A stretch of 64,000 nucleotides of DNA, taken from positions 16,522 to 80,521 of the forward strand of contig CAXARO010001692.1 in assembly GCA_963971305.1 (NCBI GenBank), given 5' to 3'. The notes under the pieces were generated by a model. That model did not search any database and was not told the DNA's origin. It saw nothing but the letters and a program-made list of their open reading frames with translations. Every line of letters starts with the position of its first letter. Within the stretch, counting starts at the first letter, position 1. The stretch comes from Arcuatula senhousia. Its lineage: Eukaryota > Mollusca > Bivalvia > Mytilida > Mytilidae. Position numbers and translations under genes: made by a program. This document shows positions 13,301 to 24,200 of this stretch, one piece after another.

Positions 13301-14054
13301 TTAATGTCTCTACTTAAAATTTTAAATATTCCTGTAGAGAGTGGCTCAGCAACCTTAAATAAAAATTATGTAAAATATTCCATTAGTGAACATTTAAAAG
13401 ATTTATTCAAAAAACTATGGTACAAACATAGAGAAAAACTTATCTCTGAAGAAAGCAAACTTAGAACTTATCTAAAGATCAAATGTAATTTTGGTTATGA
13501 AAAATATTTAGACATTATTAATGAATTTGACAAAAGAAAGTGTTTTGCTAAATTTAGAGTGAGTAACCATCAACTCAAAATTGAATTGGGTAGATATACT
13601 AAACCTTTGACCCCATTAGATCATAGGATTTGTGATAAATGTAACCTAAATAAGGTCGAAGACGAATTGCATTATTTTTCAGAATGCCCTAAATTTAATA
13701 CTAATAGAAATTTACTATTTAATACCGTAAATATATATAACACTAACTTTATAAACCTTTCTGCTTTCGACAGACTTTTTTGGTGTTTCACTTGTGAAAA
13801 TGATAAAATTATTCATCAGCTGAGCAGCTTTCTGCAGGAAAGCAATATAACTTAATTGGTTGCTACTAAATGTTTTACATAAAGTTTTACTCTTGTGTAC
13901 AAGGAGCCTTATTATATATATATCAATTGAACATGTTATTATCTTTGTTCATTTTGTATTGTTCTCACTTTAAATCATATTTGTTGTATTGTATTTGCCC
14001 CTTGAGGGCCCATGATTGGCCAATAAATGATTGATTGATTGATTGATTGATTGA
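10336..14054 (+). mobile_element. Near full-length non-LTR retrotransposon (LINE)
   Basis: The element comprises an endonuclease-reverse transcriptase frame, a short 3' UTR and a TGAT tetranucleotide tail (about 14027-14054). The tail replaces a poly(A), as in several CR1/L2/jockey-group elements. The 5' limit is set at an ATG whose frame starts with endonuclease-like residues (CFWNIGGLKSK); a 5' UTR may extend further left. Clade assignment by eye is uncertain. Only one lesion in about 3.5 kb of coding sequence suggests a fairly young copy. Confidence 0.85.
10451..13855 (+). CDS. LINE endonuclease-reverse transcriptase (5' end frameshifted)
   Basis: The open frame gives 1134 residues. The N-terminal third is an APE-type endonuclease: LAETHVG, GDFNAR (about residue 125), DYVLAS and SDAHCKL. 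Residues about 440-790 are a reverse transcriptase with PIFKSGDRSNPENYRGIAI, FVDFRKAFDTV (motif A), GVRQGDVLSPNLF (motif B) and the catalytic LLYADDVVL. Near the C-terminus a CDKC...H...C cluster could bind zinc. The true start is probably the ATG at 10336: that frame carries the first endonuclease motif and then hits a stop. It joins this frame across a run of eight T (about 10459-10466), where seven would keep a single frame. The protein would copy its own RNA at a nicked target. It was either active recently or is assembly-corrupted; reads can tell. Confidence 0.9.
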   Translation: MILFFLAETHVGYSDSLSFSDFNYFPVCRQKSKNGRFFGGLGILYKPHLKQGIKILPINNTNFQWVVLKKDYFNMGRDIYTCVVYNPPAQSPISNAIEQEGKTLLDILSEDIVNFNNLGDVMICGDFNARTAREHDFIFGDNDYYNTSYKDYVSDVDAGMRNNHDHVIDQRGKDLLNLCIGNKLRILNGRLMGDSFGKFTCYTPNGCSTVDYVLASESLLSQIPFFKVSDFIPTLSDAHCKLTWNIYANFREPPPRESNKSIPPQYKWDESSSTKLEFELQNPQISERLKKFVNEEIDLSNEDSINIACSNFESIIIDTCDKCLKRPPPSKNKKVTKHKRFFDSELHDMKSQLKYKAKLMSQNPYNMELRNNYYRLYRIYNKTRKHKAKNFSNSIIKQLDELESNNPKAYWSLINSLKEKNDDKISVAPSDFKNHFESLNKIPDRYEKRVNEIKTLLLDYEKGYNSFTDLDFSITDTEILSGINKLKNNKSGGLQLITNDILKSGKIHLLPGIKKLFNSILLSGFYPNNWSAGYLSPIFKSGDRSNPENYRGIAITGCLGKLFNSIFNNRLDKYLEQHNLITPFQIGFTKKSRASDHMFVLKTIIDKYTKSNKKLYACFVDFRKAFDTVIHDAIYMKMLQNGIGGLFYSLLKNMYSKSLLSVRVGHELTDTFASSIGVRQGDVLSPNLFKIFINDLPKYLESCSDNIYLNTHRVNCLLYADDVVLVSKSAFGLQESLNLLETYCNDWCIDVNTSKTKVLIFNKPGRLINDKFTFRGIPIENVRKYKYLGILFTISGSFTEAKHDLFNKATKALYKLKADLLSLRPSIKSSLHIFNHTVKPILNYSSEIWGCYLPKSFNSTSLCDFTKLPAVFPCEKMEIHLLKYLLGVSKKASNFAVLSEFGKYPIIFDCFKSVLNYWHRLDNSPTELLKNAFTEMKLMHNNGIDTWYGSLMSLLKILNIPVESGSATLNKNYVKYSISEHLKDLFKKLWYKHREKLISEESKLRTYLKIKCNFGYEKYLDIINEFDKRKCFAKFRVSNHQLKIELGRYTKPLTPLDHRICDKCNLNKVEDELHYFSECPKFNTNRNLLFNTVNIYNTNFINLSAFDRLFWCFTCENDKIIHQLSSFLQESNIT

Positions 14055-14570
14055 TATATTGCAAAAATTCAGTTTTTTCCAATGTATTTTTAGAAATTGA
14101 ACGGTGACTCAATGATTTTATACCTTAATTTCAAAGAACTAACCAAAATTGATGTTTTGACAAAATAATACAAAAAAAGCTATCCTGTTAAATTAAAAAT
14201 AATAATAATAATAAAGATTTTCCCCATAAAATCTATATAAAAATAGCCAAATTTGAACTGTTTTTGACAATTTTCTTCAAAAATTAAGAACGGTGACCCA
14301 TTCTTTTTATTTCATTCTTCATGCATATGCACTTAGAAACTTCTTATGACAAAATTTAAGAAAATTCTATCTTACCGATATTTTTACTACTGTACTACCT
14401 TAAGAGTACACATGTGTTTGCTTTGTGAGCAAATAGGAAGTGCTTCATTTATCAAATAAACTTCAACTCCATTAGAAAGTCTGGTATCTCTAAAATTACG
14501 GATTATACCCGATTTCAGACATACATGTAATGTTTTGCCCTACGTATAATAAAAAACATTTGCTAACTCA
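14055..14570. other. Non-coding stretch downstream of the LINE
   Basis: AT-rich host or repeat DNA; nothing supported. Confidence 0.4.
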
Positions 14571-14782
14571 CAATATCTCCTTGTAGATATTTTCATCATA
14601 TTGTCTCCTTGTAAATAAACAGGTTTCTCATGATATTGTCTCCTTGTAAATAAACAGGTTTTCCATAATATTGTCTCCTTGTAAATAAACAGGTTTTTTA
14701 TCATATTGTCTCCTGATAAATAAACAGGTTTCTCATAATATTGTCTCCTGATAAATAATCAGGTTTCTCATGATATTGCCAT
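14571..14782. repeat. 35-bp tandem repeat, about 5.5 copies
   Basis: ATATTGTCTCC recurs at 14598, 14633, 14668, 14703 and 14738, with a variant at 14773: exactly 35 bp each time, with body TTGTAAATAAACAGGTTT. A decayed unit precedes at about 14571. It ends about 150 bp from the LTR-retrotransposon insertion point. Confidence 0.85.
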
Positions 14783-14934
14783 TTAAATGATTGCATGTTG
14801 TTGATGTTGGTTCCTTAAAATTACGAATAAAGATCATGAAGATATCAAGTCTGAAAATTTTCTCATTTTCAGGGGATAAAAGACAGGAGAATGAAACAAT
14901 CTGTTCTACAGTGTTAATCCATTCGCCACACAGT

Positions 14935-15168
14935 TATTGCAGTATTGACCGTCGGGGCTAAAGTATGACTCTATAGTTAATACCTGACATAATCCCTTGA
15001 GTTGCGGGGTATAAATATACGGTTGACAACAAATGTAGGGCTTCAGTCGTATGCACGTCCTTTCAGTTTGGAATCTGGATCTGTTGTGTCTTCCTTCGGG
15101 CAACCAGTCGAGAGGTCACTTCCGGTTTGTCTAATTTTAGTATCGCCCATTCTGGGAACACTTCCACA
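14935..15168 (-). repeat. 3' LTR
   Basis: On the minus strand it starts TGTGGAAGTG and ends GCAATA, and it is identical to the copy at 36524-36757 as read. It contains a TATA-like TATATTTATA. An apparent 65-codon frame on the minus strand (14906-15103) is the LTR read through and recurs in the other LTR; it is not a gene. Confidence 0.9.
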
Positions 15169-15184
15169 TTCCCCTCCATTCTAT
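15169..15184 (-). other. Polypurine tract
   Basis: On the minus strand, AGAATGGAGGGGAA abuts the TGTGG start of the 3' LTR. This is the expected plus-strand primer position for an LTR retrotransposon and fixes the orientation. Confidence 0.8.
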
Positions 15185-15524
15185 TTGAGAAAGAGTTGAT
15201 TTTGGGGTTCTTAAGATGCATATCTTGAGATCACTGGCTGAGGGTCAAAAATCGAATAAGTACCAAGAGAATATAAAACAGCAAACAAACATCTACAGGT
15301 CACCACATGTACGTACAGACAAAAACATGTACAACATCAAAATATTCATTATGGCTGGGTTGCTTAAGGCCAGGGCTGCCGGCGATGTAAGCTACACAGC
15401 TACTCTAAATTCTTAAAACATATTCAAAGGCAACGTATATACACGGTAATTAAACTGGATCTTCCTCTCTAGAAGAATTAATGAAAACAACTATTTACAC
15501 GGTCCTAGGCCACCACATAACAAT

Positions 15525-17116
15525 TCATCGTCTGTATATCCTGGAGGCATTCTCCGAGGTTTTAACACAGACCTCCTCCATGGATACGTTTAAGATACGG
15601 CCTAGCTCTTCAGCAACGTAGTGGACCACATATGGAGTAGTGGTGTCTCCTCTGTAGGAAATAAAAGGTGCATCTGATTCAAGTACCAGATAATCCAATG
15701 CTCTGGAGCCGAGTGTCTTTACAAATTTGGAAATTTGGGTTGACTTTTGAGGATGAAAGATAAAGGGAGTTATGCCGAATACAATATTGGAAAAATGACC
15801 AGAAACAGAATTGAAGACATGCTGTGTGCTGAGGAAACAATGCCAGTGTATCGGATGGTCGGGTTGAAGTTTTCTACTGAGAGAATCCACCAGTTGTAAA
15901 TGTAGTTGTTCATCCCCTCGGCAGTGGATCACTACTGCCAACCCTGTTTTGGCTGCTATGTCAAGCTGGACCTCCAAATATCTAATCTGCCTTCTTATGC
16001 GAGAAGAGCTGGCCCCGTCGGTGGTGTCTAAGCCACACTCTCCCACTGCCACTGTCCTTGTTGCCTTAACTAGATCCTTAAGTTGGTCCATGAATCCATC
16101 TAGCTGCTGGCTGGAATGTTGGTGAACCAGCCGAGGATGTAGCCCAAAACTGAAAGCATACTCGGGCGACCGCCTCATTTCTGACCGCTGACTGGCCGTT
16201 GGGAATTTATCTGGGAAGCAGAAATTGGCGACTGCTAAACTCATGGTCGTTTTGAATTTCTGTGTTCCCATCAAGTCAAGTCCAGTCAGGCCAGGGCTAC
16301 CGGCGTTTGACTGGAACTTGTCCAGATGGAAATGACTGTCTGCAATCGGGAATGGTGGTATCTCCCTCAAAGGATCTGGAATGATAAACCCCATTGGATC
16401 TCTTCCCTCTGTTGAGTCTCTGATCCTCACTTGATAGGTAGGCGTCAGCAATGAAAGGAGAGCTGCGAATACTTTCCAATGAAGAAGGGATAAAATCCCA
16501 AAGGTGGAGACCGAGCTATAAATAGTAACTCCAGTTAAAGGACACTGATTGTACTTGATAAACTGAGCAGCCAGTAGTTTCGTTCCCTCACTCAGTTCCA
16601 ATGGTTGGGTGAGGGTAGGTGGTAGAATTTGATTTATCACGTCGACAAGTTCTGAGGGGACCTGCCTTCCAAGACCTTCTGCCAACTGATAAAGGCTACC
16701 ATTTATCAGCTCCACCCACTGGTTTTCACGCTGATCGGGATCGTATCTACAACCACTATTTACTTCAGGGTGTACCTCCGCTATATGGTTCCTCACCTGC
16801 TGTTCCCTCCCAATATGTCTGTGACAGACCCAACAGGCTGTTTCCGGTGCCCAAAACCATGGCAAATGCACATAGGCATGCCTTCCTGGGTGTCGCTGTT
16901 TTTCCCCACATACTAGGCAGGACCCACCTCTTCTTCTTTCATGTAGTTTCACTATTCTAATGTCCTCACTTGTCAGTTCTTTCTGTTTGTCAACTTCCTC
17001 TGTCTCTAACTCTTGCTGTTGGTTCACTTCCTCTGCCTCTTCCACCACTTCTACTTCCTCCACTACTTCCACTTCTTCCACGTAGCCTACCTCTTCCTCC
17101 AGTGATATACCTTCTC
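15525..17116 (-). CDS. Zinc-finger + TatD-type DNase carried by the LTR element
   Basis: The C-terminal 270 residues (about 246-518 counting from the GTG at 17081) match the TatD metal-dependent DNase family. They read HFHLD (HxH), FGLHPRL, VGECGLD, VIHCRGDE, HWHCFL and LESDAPFI, so every expected metal ligand (H, H, E, H, H, D) is present. The N-terminus is an E/V-rich acidic stretch followed by two Cys/His clusters (CLVC..H..H; CWVC..H..H), possibly a nucleic-acid-binding finger. There is no ATG near the start. TTTTGCAG just before 17116 is a good splice acceptor, so the frame probably begins in an upstream exon, as an env-like spliced message would. It sits between the pol tail and the PPT, so it is part of the retrotransposon. 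TatD nucleases are known as 3'-5' exonucleases linked to DNA repair and apoptosis. Its role in an element is unknown; handling cDNA ends is a guess. Confidence 0.85.
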
Positions 17117-17411
17117 CTGCAAAAGAGAGATTATTAACAAAATTGTTAATTATCCATATATCATTACACAGTTAAAAAAAAAAAAAAAAAAATATTGTGG
17201 TTTTTAGTCTTCTTAAAATATATTGGTACGCAATATCAACTATATTTTATTTACATTTTAAAACAAACAACTTTTTTTTTTATGCCATATAATCTTTAAC
17301 ATTATTGTTAATTCATTTATTCAACAAACATATATTACACTCATTTTTATTATTATTATTATTTTTTAATTTTTTATTTTTTTATTATTTTTTTTTTTAT
17401 ATATTTTTTTT
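17117..17411 (-). other. AT-rich probable intron between pol tail and TatD exon
   Basis: It is T/A-rich, with a 19-base A run near 17181 and TTA-rich stretches, and ends in a pyrimidine-rich acceptor on the minus strand. No coding signal. Confidence 0.45.
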
Positions 17412-17896
17412 TTATTCTGGCACATAGTCCTTCAAATAAGCCGGGGGTCTCCTAAACCTAGCCGACTCTTTAGTTGCGCCACTACTCTGTCCCTCATATA
17501 TGGAAGGTATTCCCTTATTTGCTTCAGTCCCTTGGTGGCTCTCTTCGTCTGAGATGAAATCTTCCGTATCCGATTCAAAAGCATACAGGAAAGTCTCGTC
17601 ATTATCATTACTAATGTCACCTGGAACCTCCATTTCATCTGCCACTATGGTTAAGTCTGCAGTATCTGGTGTCGTTTCATCATTATCATTGCTATTGTCA
17701 CCTGAAGCCTCCATTTCATTTCTCTCTATTGTTACATCTGTCGTCTCCGGTGGCATGTGTTTTTCAGGATCATTCAAAGTGAGATTAAGACGCTTTCTGA
17801 CTACCTCGATCCATCGAGCAGGATTTCTATCTTCACACAGTTTAAGTTGGTCATGATGTATAACCATCTCTTTCTCCTTCTTTGTATTTGATAAAG
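17412..17896 (-). pseudogene. C-terminal tail of Ty3/gypsy pol (post-integrase)
   Basis: The open frame 17412-17867 begins MVIHHDQLKLCEDRNPARW and extends a few codons upstream (KKEKE). 'V(V/I)HHD(R/Q)LK' followed by an Arg-rich segment is typical of the end of gypsy integrases, and the closing RRPPAYLKDYV resembles the usual pol C-terminus. In between is an acidic D/E/T-rich linker with a near-repeat (SGDNSNDNDET / PGDISNDNDET). The integrase core, RNase H and RT are missing upstream, so this is the stump of an internal deletion. Confidence 0.65.
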
Positions 17897-19065
17897 CACA
17901 GGGGTAATTACTCGAGTGACGATATATGATTGTATTTCAGGATAATGAGAAGACAACAAAACAAACACCGCTTTTATTGTTTAGTTAAAAGCCAGGGTAA
18001 CCGGCAAATAACTGACATATAAATTCTATTTAATAGATCCAGTGTATGCCAGAAAACCCGGCAAACCACTGAACCTAAAGAAGTTTAAATTTTATTTATT
18101 TAATCTCGATGTAACAAAACAAAAACCGTTTATGCTTCAGTTTAGGCCAGGGCAACCGGCCAGTATCTGAAGTTTTTACTCTATTACACTAATGCCAGAG
18201 TAACCGGCAAGTGGTTAGAGAAATGGTTCTAAATTTTTATTATTATTTTCTGATTATTCTTTAATGGTTAAATTGGTCTACAGCAATGACTATTTACTCA
18301 AACAGTCACTACTGCAATCGCCACGGTGTTCTCACCATGCCAATTACAACCAATCAATCTCGAATGTTTAGTATTTTCAGTTAAATTTTAAAGTTTACAA
18401 TTAAACAATAGGTTTTATCTTTGTCAATTTAACTAGATTTTACTTTACAAAACAATTCTCAAACAACCGAAGGCTACACAGTTTCTTTTTATTGTTATTT
18501 TGAATTTATGACTGAGATAGACAGGCCAGCACCGCCGTCGCTAATCTATCACAGCCTGTCCTTAACAATGTTTCTAAAGTTTTAATTTGTATAATAGACC
18601 AAAGAAAGAAAATATAATTTTTCTGTGTTGTTATGTATGCGACAGTTTTACAGACTAAGCCAGGGTAACCGGCAAAGACTATTCAGGAGCCTAACATTCC
18701 CTACTCCTAACTGCCAAGGGTGAAAGTCAAAGATTTAATAGCCAAATGTATGCCAAGCTATTTTCTACTAAGCATAGAAAATATAGTACTTGAAATGTAC
18801 AAAAGATTTTAACACCCCAAATATTTAGACTAGAAAAGACTTTCAACCAAGTTCATATAAAATGAACACATGAAATGGGTTTGGGACTTTTTAATCAACT
18901 GTGCGAACTGTGCAGTCTATAATGAAATGTTGTACATGCATGCAAATTGCGTATTTCTTTATTTCTCAAAATGAAAACTAAATTTATAATGAAAAATATA
19001 CTCTATGAAATCAATATGAAAATCACTTCACTGACAAAAATATTCAGTGAAATGACAAAATAAAT
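17897..19065 (-). other. LTR-element internal region without genes
   Basis: No frame encodes recognisable gag or pol. It carries six spaced copies of a GC-rich 15-mer (listed separately) and, next to the DNA transposon, a CACTGA..TCAGTG hairpin repeat (19030-19065). That repeat also occurs twice on the far side of the insert (36326-36402), confirming both flanks belong to one interrupted leader. Confidence 0.6.
17991..18673. repeat. Dispersed near-palindromic 15-mer GCCAGGGTAACCGGC
   Basis: Copies lie at 17991-18005 and 18659-18673 (both exact), with variants at 18048-18062, 18146-18160, 18194-18208 and a decayed one at about 18524. Two more lie elsewhere in the same LTR element: 15369-15383 (GCCAGGGCTGCCGGC) and 16290-16304 (GCCAGGGCTACCGGC), the latter inside the TatD coding frame. 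The GCC...GGC ends and GGTAACC centre make each a potential hairpin or dyad. They stand out in 30-35% GC surroundings. Confidence 0.8.
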
Positions 19066-19105
19066 GGGCTATTCCAGAAATAGTCTGTACCCCCCCTGTG
19101 GAAGA
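19066..19105 (+). repeat. Left terminal inverted repeat
   Basis: 40 bp beginning GGGCTATTCC and including a C7 run and CTGTGGAAGA. It is the exact reverse complement of 36231-36270. Confidence 0.9.
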
Positions 19106-21260
19106 GGATGGTAATAAGAAAAAAGATCCATGGATTTTTCTTTACTGACATGAAAAATATTTTCTGGAATTTTCATTTTCATTAGGTGGAAGATACAAGG
19201 ACAATGGAAATATTCCATGGAATAAACATATCATTGAAATTAAAACTTGGAGAAATTTATGGCAGTGCAAGAAAAATCCATGGAAATTTTAATGCATACT
19301 CCCCGATCATGTTCTCTGTCTATAATTAATGACTGTGGAAGATAACCAATCTTGAAAAAAAAATCCATGGAAAATTGGTGGTCATCATGAAATAATGTCT
19401 GGATTTCCAGTATTTATGGGAATAAATGAATTGGTTGCACCTTCATAGTTAAATACATGCATGTGCATGTTTATACCTTTTTCTTGATATTTTTTCGTAA
19501 TTAAGGGGCAAAAATTCTGATGTTGAATATATTAATGTTCATCTTCTTTATTTGTATAAACTACCAAGACAAATTTCAGTTCTGTACTCTTTGGTTTGCT
19601 GAATTAGTGTATAAATGTTCTTGAAAACTTAACAATATGATTCAGAGAAATCAATTACACCCCACCAACTGCCAAAATTACAATGTGAAATTATACGAGT
19701 GTGATGGACTAACAAAAAATGTCTGTCCTTAGAAAAGTTTTGCTGTTTACACAAGGAAGGCATCAATAACAAGTAATTCAAGTTGGAAATATTCATTTTA
19801 AAATTTGTAACAAGTCAGGCATTATTAAATTTGATACTATATGAAAGATACTTGTTGTGTCAAACAATATACTATCAGTCTCTATAATTCATATTTACAT
19901 TCAAAATAGATCATAAACACATAATCAAAATCAAAAATGAAAATAAATCAAAAGATTTTTCCTTTACAATCATCAAACAAAAATGAAATGAAGTTATTAC
20001 AACAATGTCAGCTTAATAAAAAATCTTTTCTCTTTAATATGCCAATATTATCAACTATATGAATATGATTAAGTAGGTGTAGGTAGATAAATATTTTTTT
20101 TATAAAAACCTACATTTCAAGTAATTTCTAGAAGAAAAAAACTCATGGTTCAAAACCTTAAAATCATAATAAAATTAATTTTCTTTTTGGTTTTATATAT
20201 TTTGAGTAGGGACAATTTTGTTTAACAAACCAGACATATTCCTGACTTAAACACCTGTACATCATGAAAATATCTGATATTTTTTTTACAAAACCAGTAA
20301 AAAATATGGGACATAATGTTCTTAATTGTATCAATTCAATATAGGGGGGGGGGGGCAAATTGCCACTATGGGTGGGCTTTAAAAACTTGTATAAGCTTAG
20401 TGAAAATGCTGTTAGTTGAAAAATTAAATTCTATTGGTGATTCCCCTTTCAAAGAAGTGCCTCCCATGTCCCATTTATGTTTTGCTGGAACAGCCCTTTA
20501 TTGAAAATTTTTAGCTTGGAATTGATCATGAAATATTTTTCATTCTGAAGCTGGGAAATTATTTCATGTTTGCTTACTCTGACATTTTAACGGCAAGTGT
20601 TAAATTTAAATTATAAATTGTCTTTTACTGAGTGTTTACTATCCAAAAAAATTACAAACTTGTTCATATATATATCATACATAATGCTGGTATTTCAAAT
20701 CATGTACAATATTAATAAGTAAGTATAGGTACATGTTTAATATATCACTCACTCTAAGCAAAATAAAACAGTCTTCGAAATTGGCCACAGGCCACAAGCC
20801 ATGGCTAGTGAAAAGGCTTGAGGGCCTGTAGAAATGGCAACAACAAGCCAATGTTGTCTATACAAAATTTTTCAATAATAAGTTGTCGGGCCTGTGAACC
20901 AAAATTTATAGCGCAAAGACTGTAAAAGTAATAAAACACAATAAAAAGTAAGTAACACCTCAATCTATTCTAGTATTGATTCCTAATTATTACATATGTA
21001 CATGTATATCTTTTTTTTTTCCAAATCTCATCAATATCAAAAGTTTTGAAGTTTGACAGTCTATGAAACTTATTAAGCTACCAAAATAAAATAAAAATCT
21101 GTTACTTCCCTAAAATCCAATTATGAATTATATTATCAAAACACAGCTGGACATCTTTATGAGTTCATTTATAATCACATGCCAGAATTTACATGCTTCA
21201 GAGATTTGATGATGAGAATAGAGATAAGAGCATACATGTATATAAAAATTAATCATTAAG
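19106..21260. other. Transposon subterminal region and 3' flank of the transposase gene
   Basis: No gene. It contains the CCATGG subterminal words at 19128-19370, a G run at 20344-20354, and otherwise AT-rich sequence, presumably including the 3' UTR of the minus-strand gene ending at 21261. Confidence 0.5.
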
Positions 21261-24200
21261 CTATTTAGAATAATAAGGAGAAGATACAAATTTAATCTTT
21301 CTTGATGCATATGAGTGTGAAAAATCAAGTTCGTATATGCAACCAGGTTCTTTCAAATATTCTAATTCAATGACATCGAATGAGGCGTCATATGATACAA
21401 TTCTAGCATTGTACCATCCTACTTTCCAGTTAGATGTGCCAATATCCTCTCGATTCCAAAACACCTTGACCTTTGCTCCAGGTTCCTTGCACTGCTGATA
21501 ATGATCTGCATCAGTTTTGTAGGTCAAATCATCTTCAATATCTCTGTTCATATCAATTTCTGTTTGTGATCTTATTAAACTATCAAGCCATTCAAATAAT
21601 GGATTGAACACTTCATCCAAATTGTCTTGACTTACAAAATCTGGTACTGGCACTACAGTTTTTGTATTGGAAATGTTGGTATGCTTGCGCTGTCGATATA
21701 TTTTCTCACTAAAATTGTGATTTCGTTTTTGCCAAATAATTACTAGAACAGCAGCTTCAGCAATTTTGATAAGCTTGCTTATGATCATATTCAGGAAGAT
21801 ATATGAACGCTTATGTCTTAGAAGGAAAACTTTCATTATCAGCTCATCTTTAGTCCCACTGAAGTTGATATTGTGAAATTTTAAAATGCTCTTTAAGTAA
21901 AAAACACTGAAGTTTGACAAACCATTAAGATCTGCTGGAATTCCAGAGAGATCGCCTTCATACTGTAAAAATTCAGGTGGTTGGATTCCTGTTACATTGG
22001 ATAAACTTGTTATTAAATCAGTTTTAGTGTTGTTGCTGGTTATTGGAATCTTTTTTTCTTTACAGACTTCTTGGAGTTCAACGACGGTTCTTTTAAATAA
22101 AGGATGATGACACCATCTTTCTCTAATTTCATCATTTTCATATGTTTTCATGTTGATCTTTGATATTTTTGACATTTCATCCTTTACCTGATCTTTTGTT
22201 ATCCATATAAATAAAGACAGTGCTGTTAAAACTGACTCAGGAACATCATCTGAAATCTGACTGATGTAATTAAGTAACCGTTTTGGCATGAACATTTCTG
22301 GATTGTCCCATTCTCCATACGGCATCACTCTTCTCTGTTCAAAAGGCATGTAATGAAGTTCCCCTGAGCTTGATATCCATCTTATATAGTCTGGTAAAGG
22401 TTCTCTGTGAAAGCGCTCTGTATTAGTTAAATTATGGCTTGAATAGATTGTTGCCTGGTATTCTGTCAACCACGATGTTCGTATGTCATCATTCTTTGAG
22501 TTGCACAAATGGTTGTAATCAGAGATGTATGACGAGGAGAAGTTAAGATCCACTTTCCAGGCATTCTGAATTTCATCTGATAAATTTCCTGGTGAAACTG
22601 AATACTCCTCGTCACACTCATCTTTGCCTTGTTCTGACAGCCTCAGGAAATTTCGAAGTCTCTCCTCATCATTAAACAAAAAGTCTTCTTTAACCCCACG
22701 GAAACAAAAGAAACTGTTGCTTCCAAACTTAGCAGTTTTAATGCAGTTGATGACCTCTTCTGCCATGAGCTCCATATTTTCAAAATGCTGCTTGCTACCA
22801 GGTCTGGCATCTTTATTTTTAAAAATTTCAGATGTTCTAAATGGTCCATGGCGGCTCAGAACCATATTTTCAGCAGCATGGGGTCTCTCAGCAGGGTTAT
22901 CTTTTGAGTTTAGTTTTTCGAAAGAGATTTGGGTCGCAACATCAAGATCTAAAAAGCATACCAATCGTACTAGGAGCATTCGCACAAGACAGCTTGCTGG
23001 TGCCTCAGATGGACCATTGTCTACGACAAATATCCAATTTTTTTTTAGAGTGCCTGTTGAGTCATTTCGAAAAATGTAGTCCAGTGCAGGATTTGCCAGA
23101 AGAAGAAAAAGTTCATTGAAACATCGGAAAACAGTTTCTGGTTCAAAAAATGACAAATTGATAAGAGTAACCGGTTGACCTGTTCTTGTAATATTCATTA
23201 CTGTTAAATTGTCAGACTTGATGGCATGTTCTGATATTGTTTTTAGAAAGAGGTGTGTCATTGGAGTGCAAGCATTCGTGCGCGACTGATCAAATTGATG
23301 GTCTAGTCTAGATTCATCCTTCCAACTTTTCCCTATATTCTGAACAGGATCAATATCTGCACATACGATTCCCTTAGCATCTTTAGCATCGACCATAAAA
23401 TCATCTCCATTTGCTGCTGCAGTTTCAAGTAAGTAATTAACATTTGAACGACAATAGTGAGCATTTATTTTTTCTTCAAGCATGCCAACCCTTGGTAATT
23501 TTTTAAAAGATATATTTGCATTAACATTTTCTCCAGCATGGTGTCTCATTGCTTGTTTTGTATTCCTTCTAAAGTTCTGTGTGTATGTATAGCAGGTGGA
23601 AAGTGCTATATTTGGTATTTTGGAAGAAGCTGCAGCTAATAATATCTCCCTTGCTTTTGGCATTGTCAATGCTAAATTTGGGTCTTTATATCTAGTCTCT
23701 TCAGTAAGACGAGGATGAATTTTTGATCCTTTTCCAAATGCCAATTCAATCACTTCGGCAAGTTGGGGAAACTTATCGGCATATTTTTCTCTTCCTGCAC
23801 CAGCTGCTCTAGTTTTGAATGCCTTTGTTTTATACTTTGATATCAGTCTACAGTGAAGTGAATGCTGCTGTTTATTGGTCATGTCATTACGAACAGGTAA
23901 TAAATTATGCTTCAACTCTGAAAATTTCCTTAACTTCACTGGAACTTCATCACGGGATCTTTGAAGAGTTTGCTTACTTTTAGTGCCTGGTAATCTACTG
24001 ACAGAATTGATTGAAAAAACTTTCACTAAAATGGATCTTATAATACTTCGGTCAAGTTCTGTGTCAACAAAGTCCATGTAATCTTTCATGTTGTCCAATG
24101 ATTCTTCAAGGTTTCTGTTTGCAGCTTGTTGTAAGTTTACTGAATTGGCCATGTTATTAACAAAGGTTTGTATGTCCCCTTTACGGTATTCCATTATATA

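Noticed and set aside
14598..14782. Regular 35-bp repeat considered as a CRISPR array
   Set aside because: There are no unique spacers; the whole unit repeats, and the window is eukaryotic.
14906..15103. Minus-strand frame with identical copy at 36507-36692
   Set aside because: Both lie in the LTRs; the shared peptide only reflects identical LTR DNA.
22624..23119. Plus-strand frames opposite the DDE-type exon
   Set aside because: Antisense shadows of the large minus-strand coding exon; no motif.
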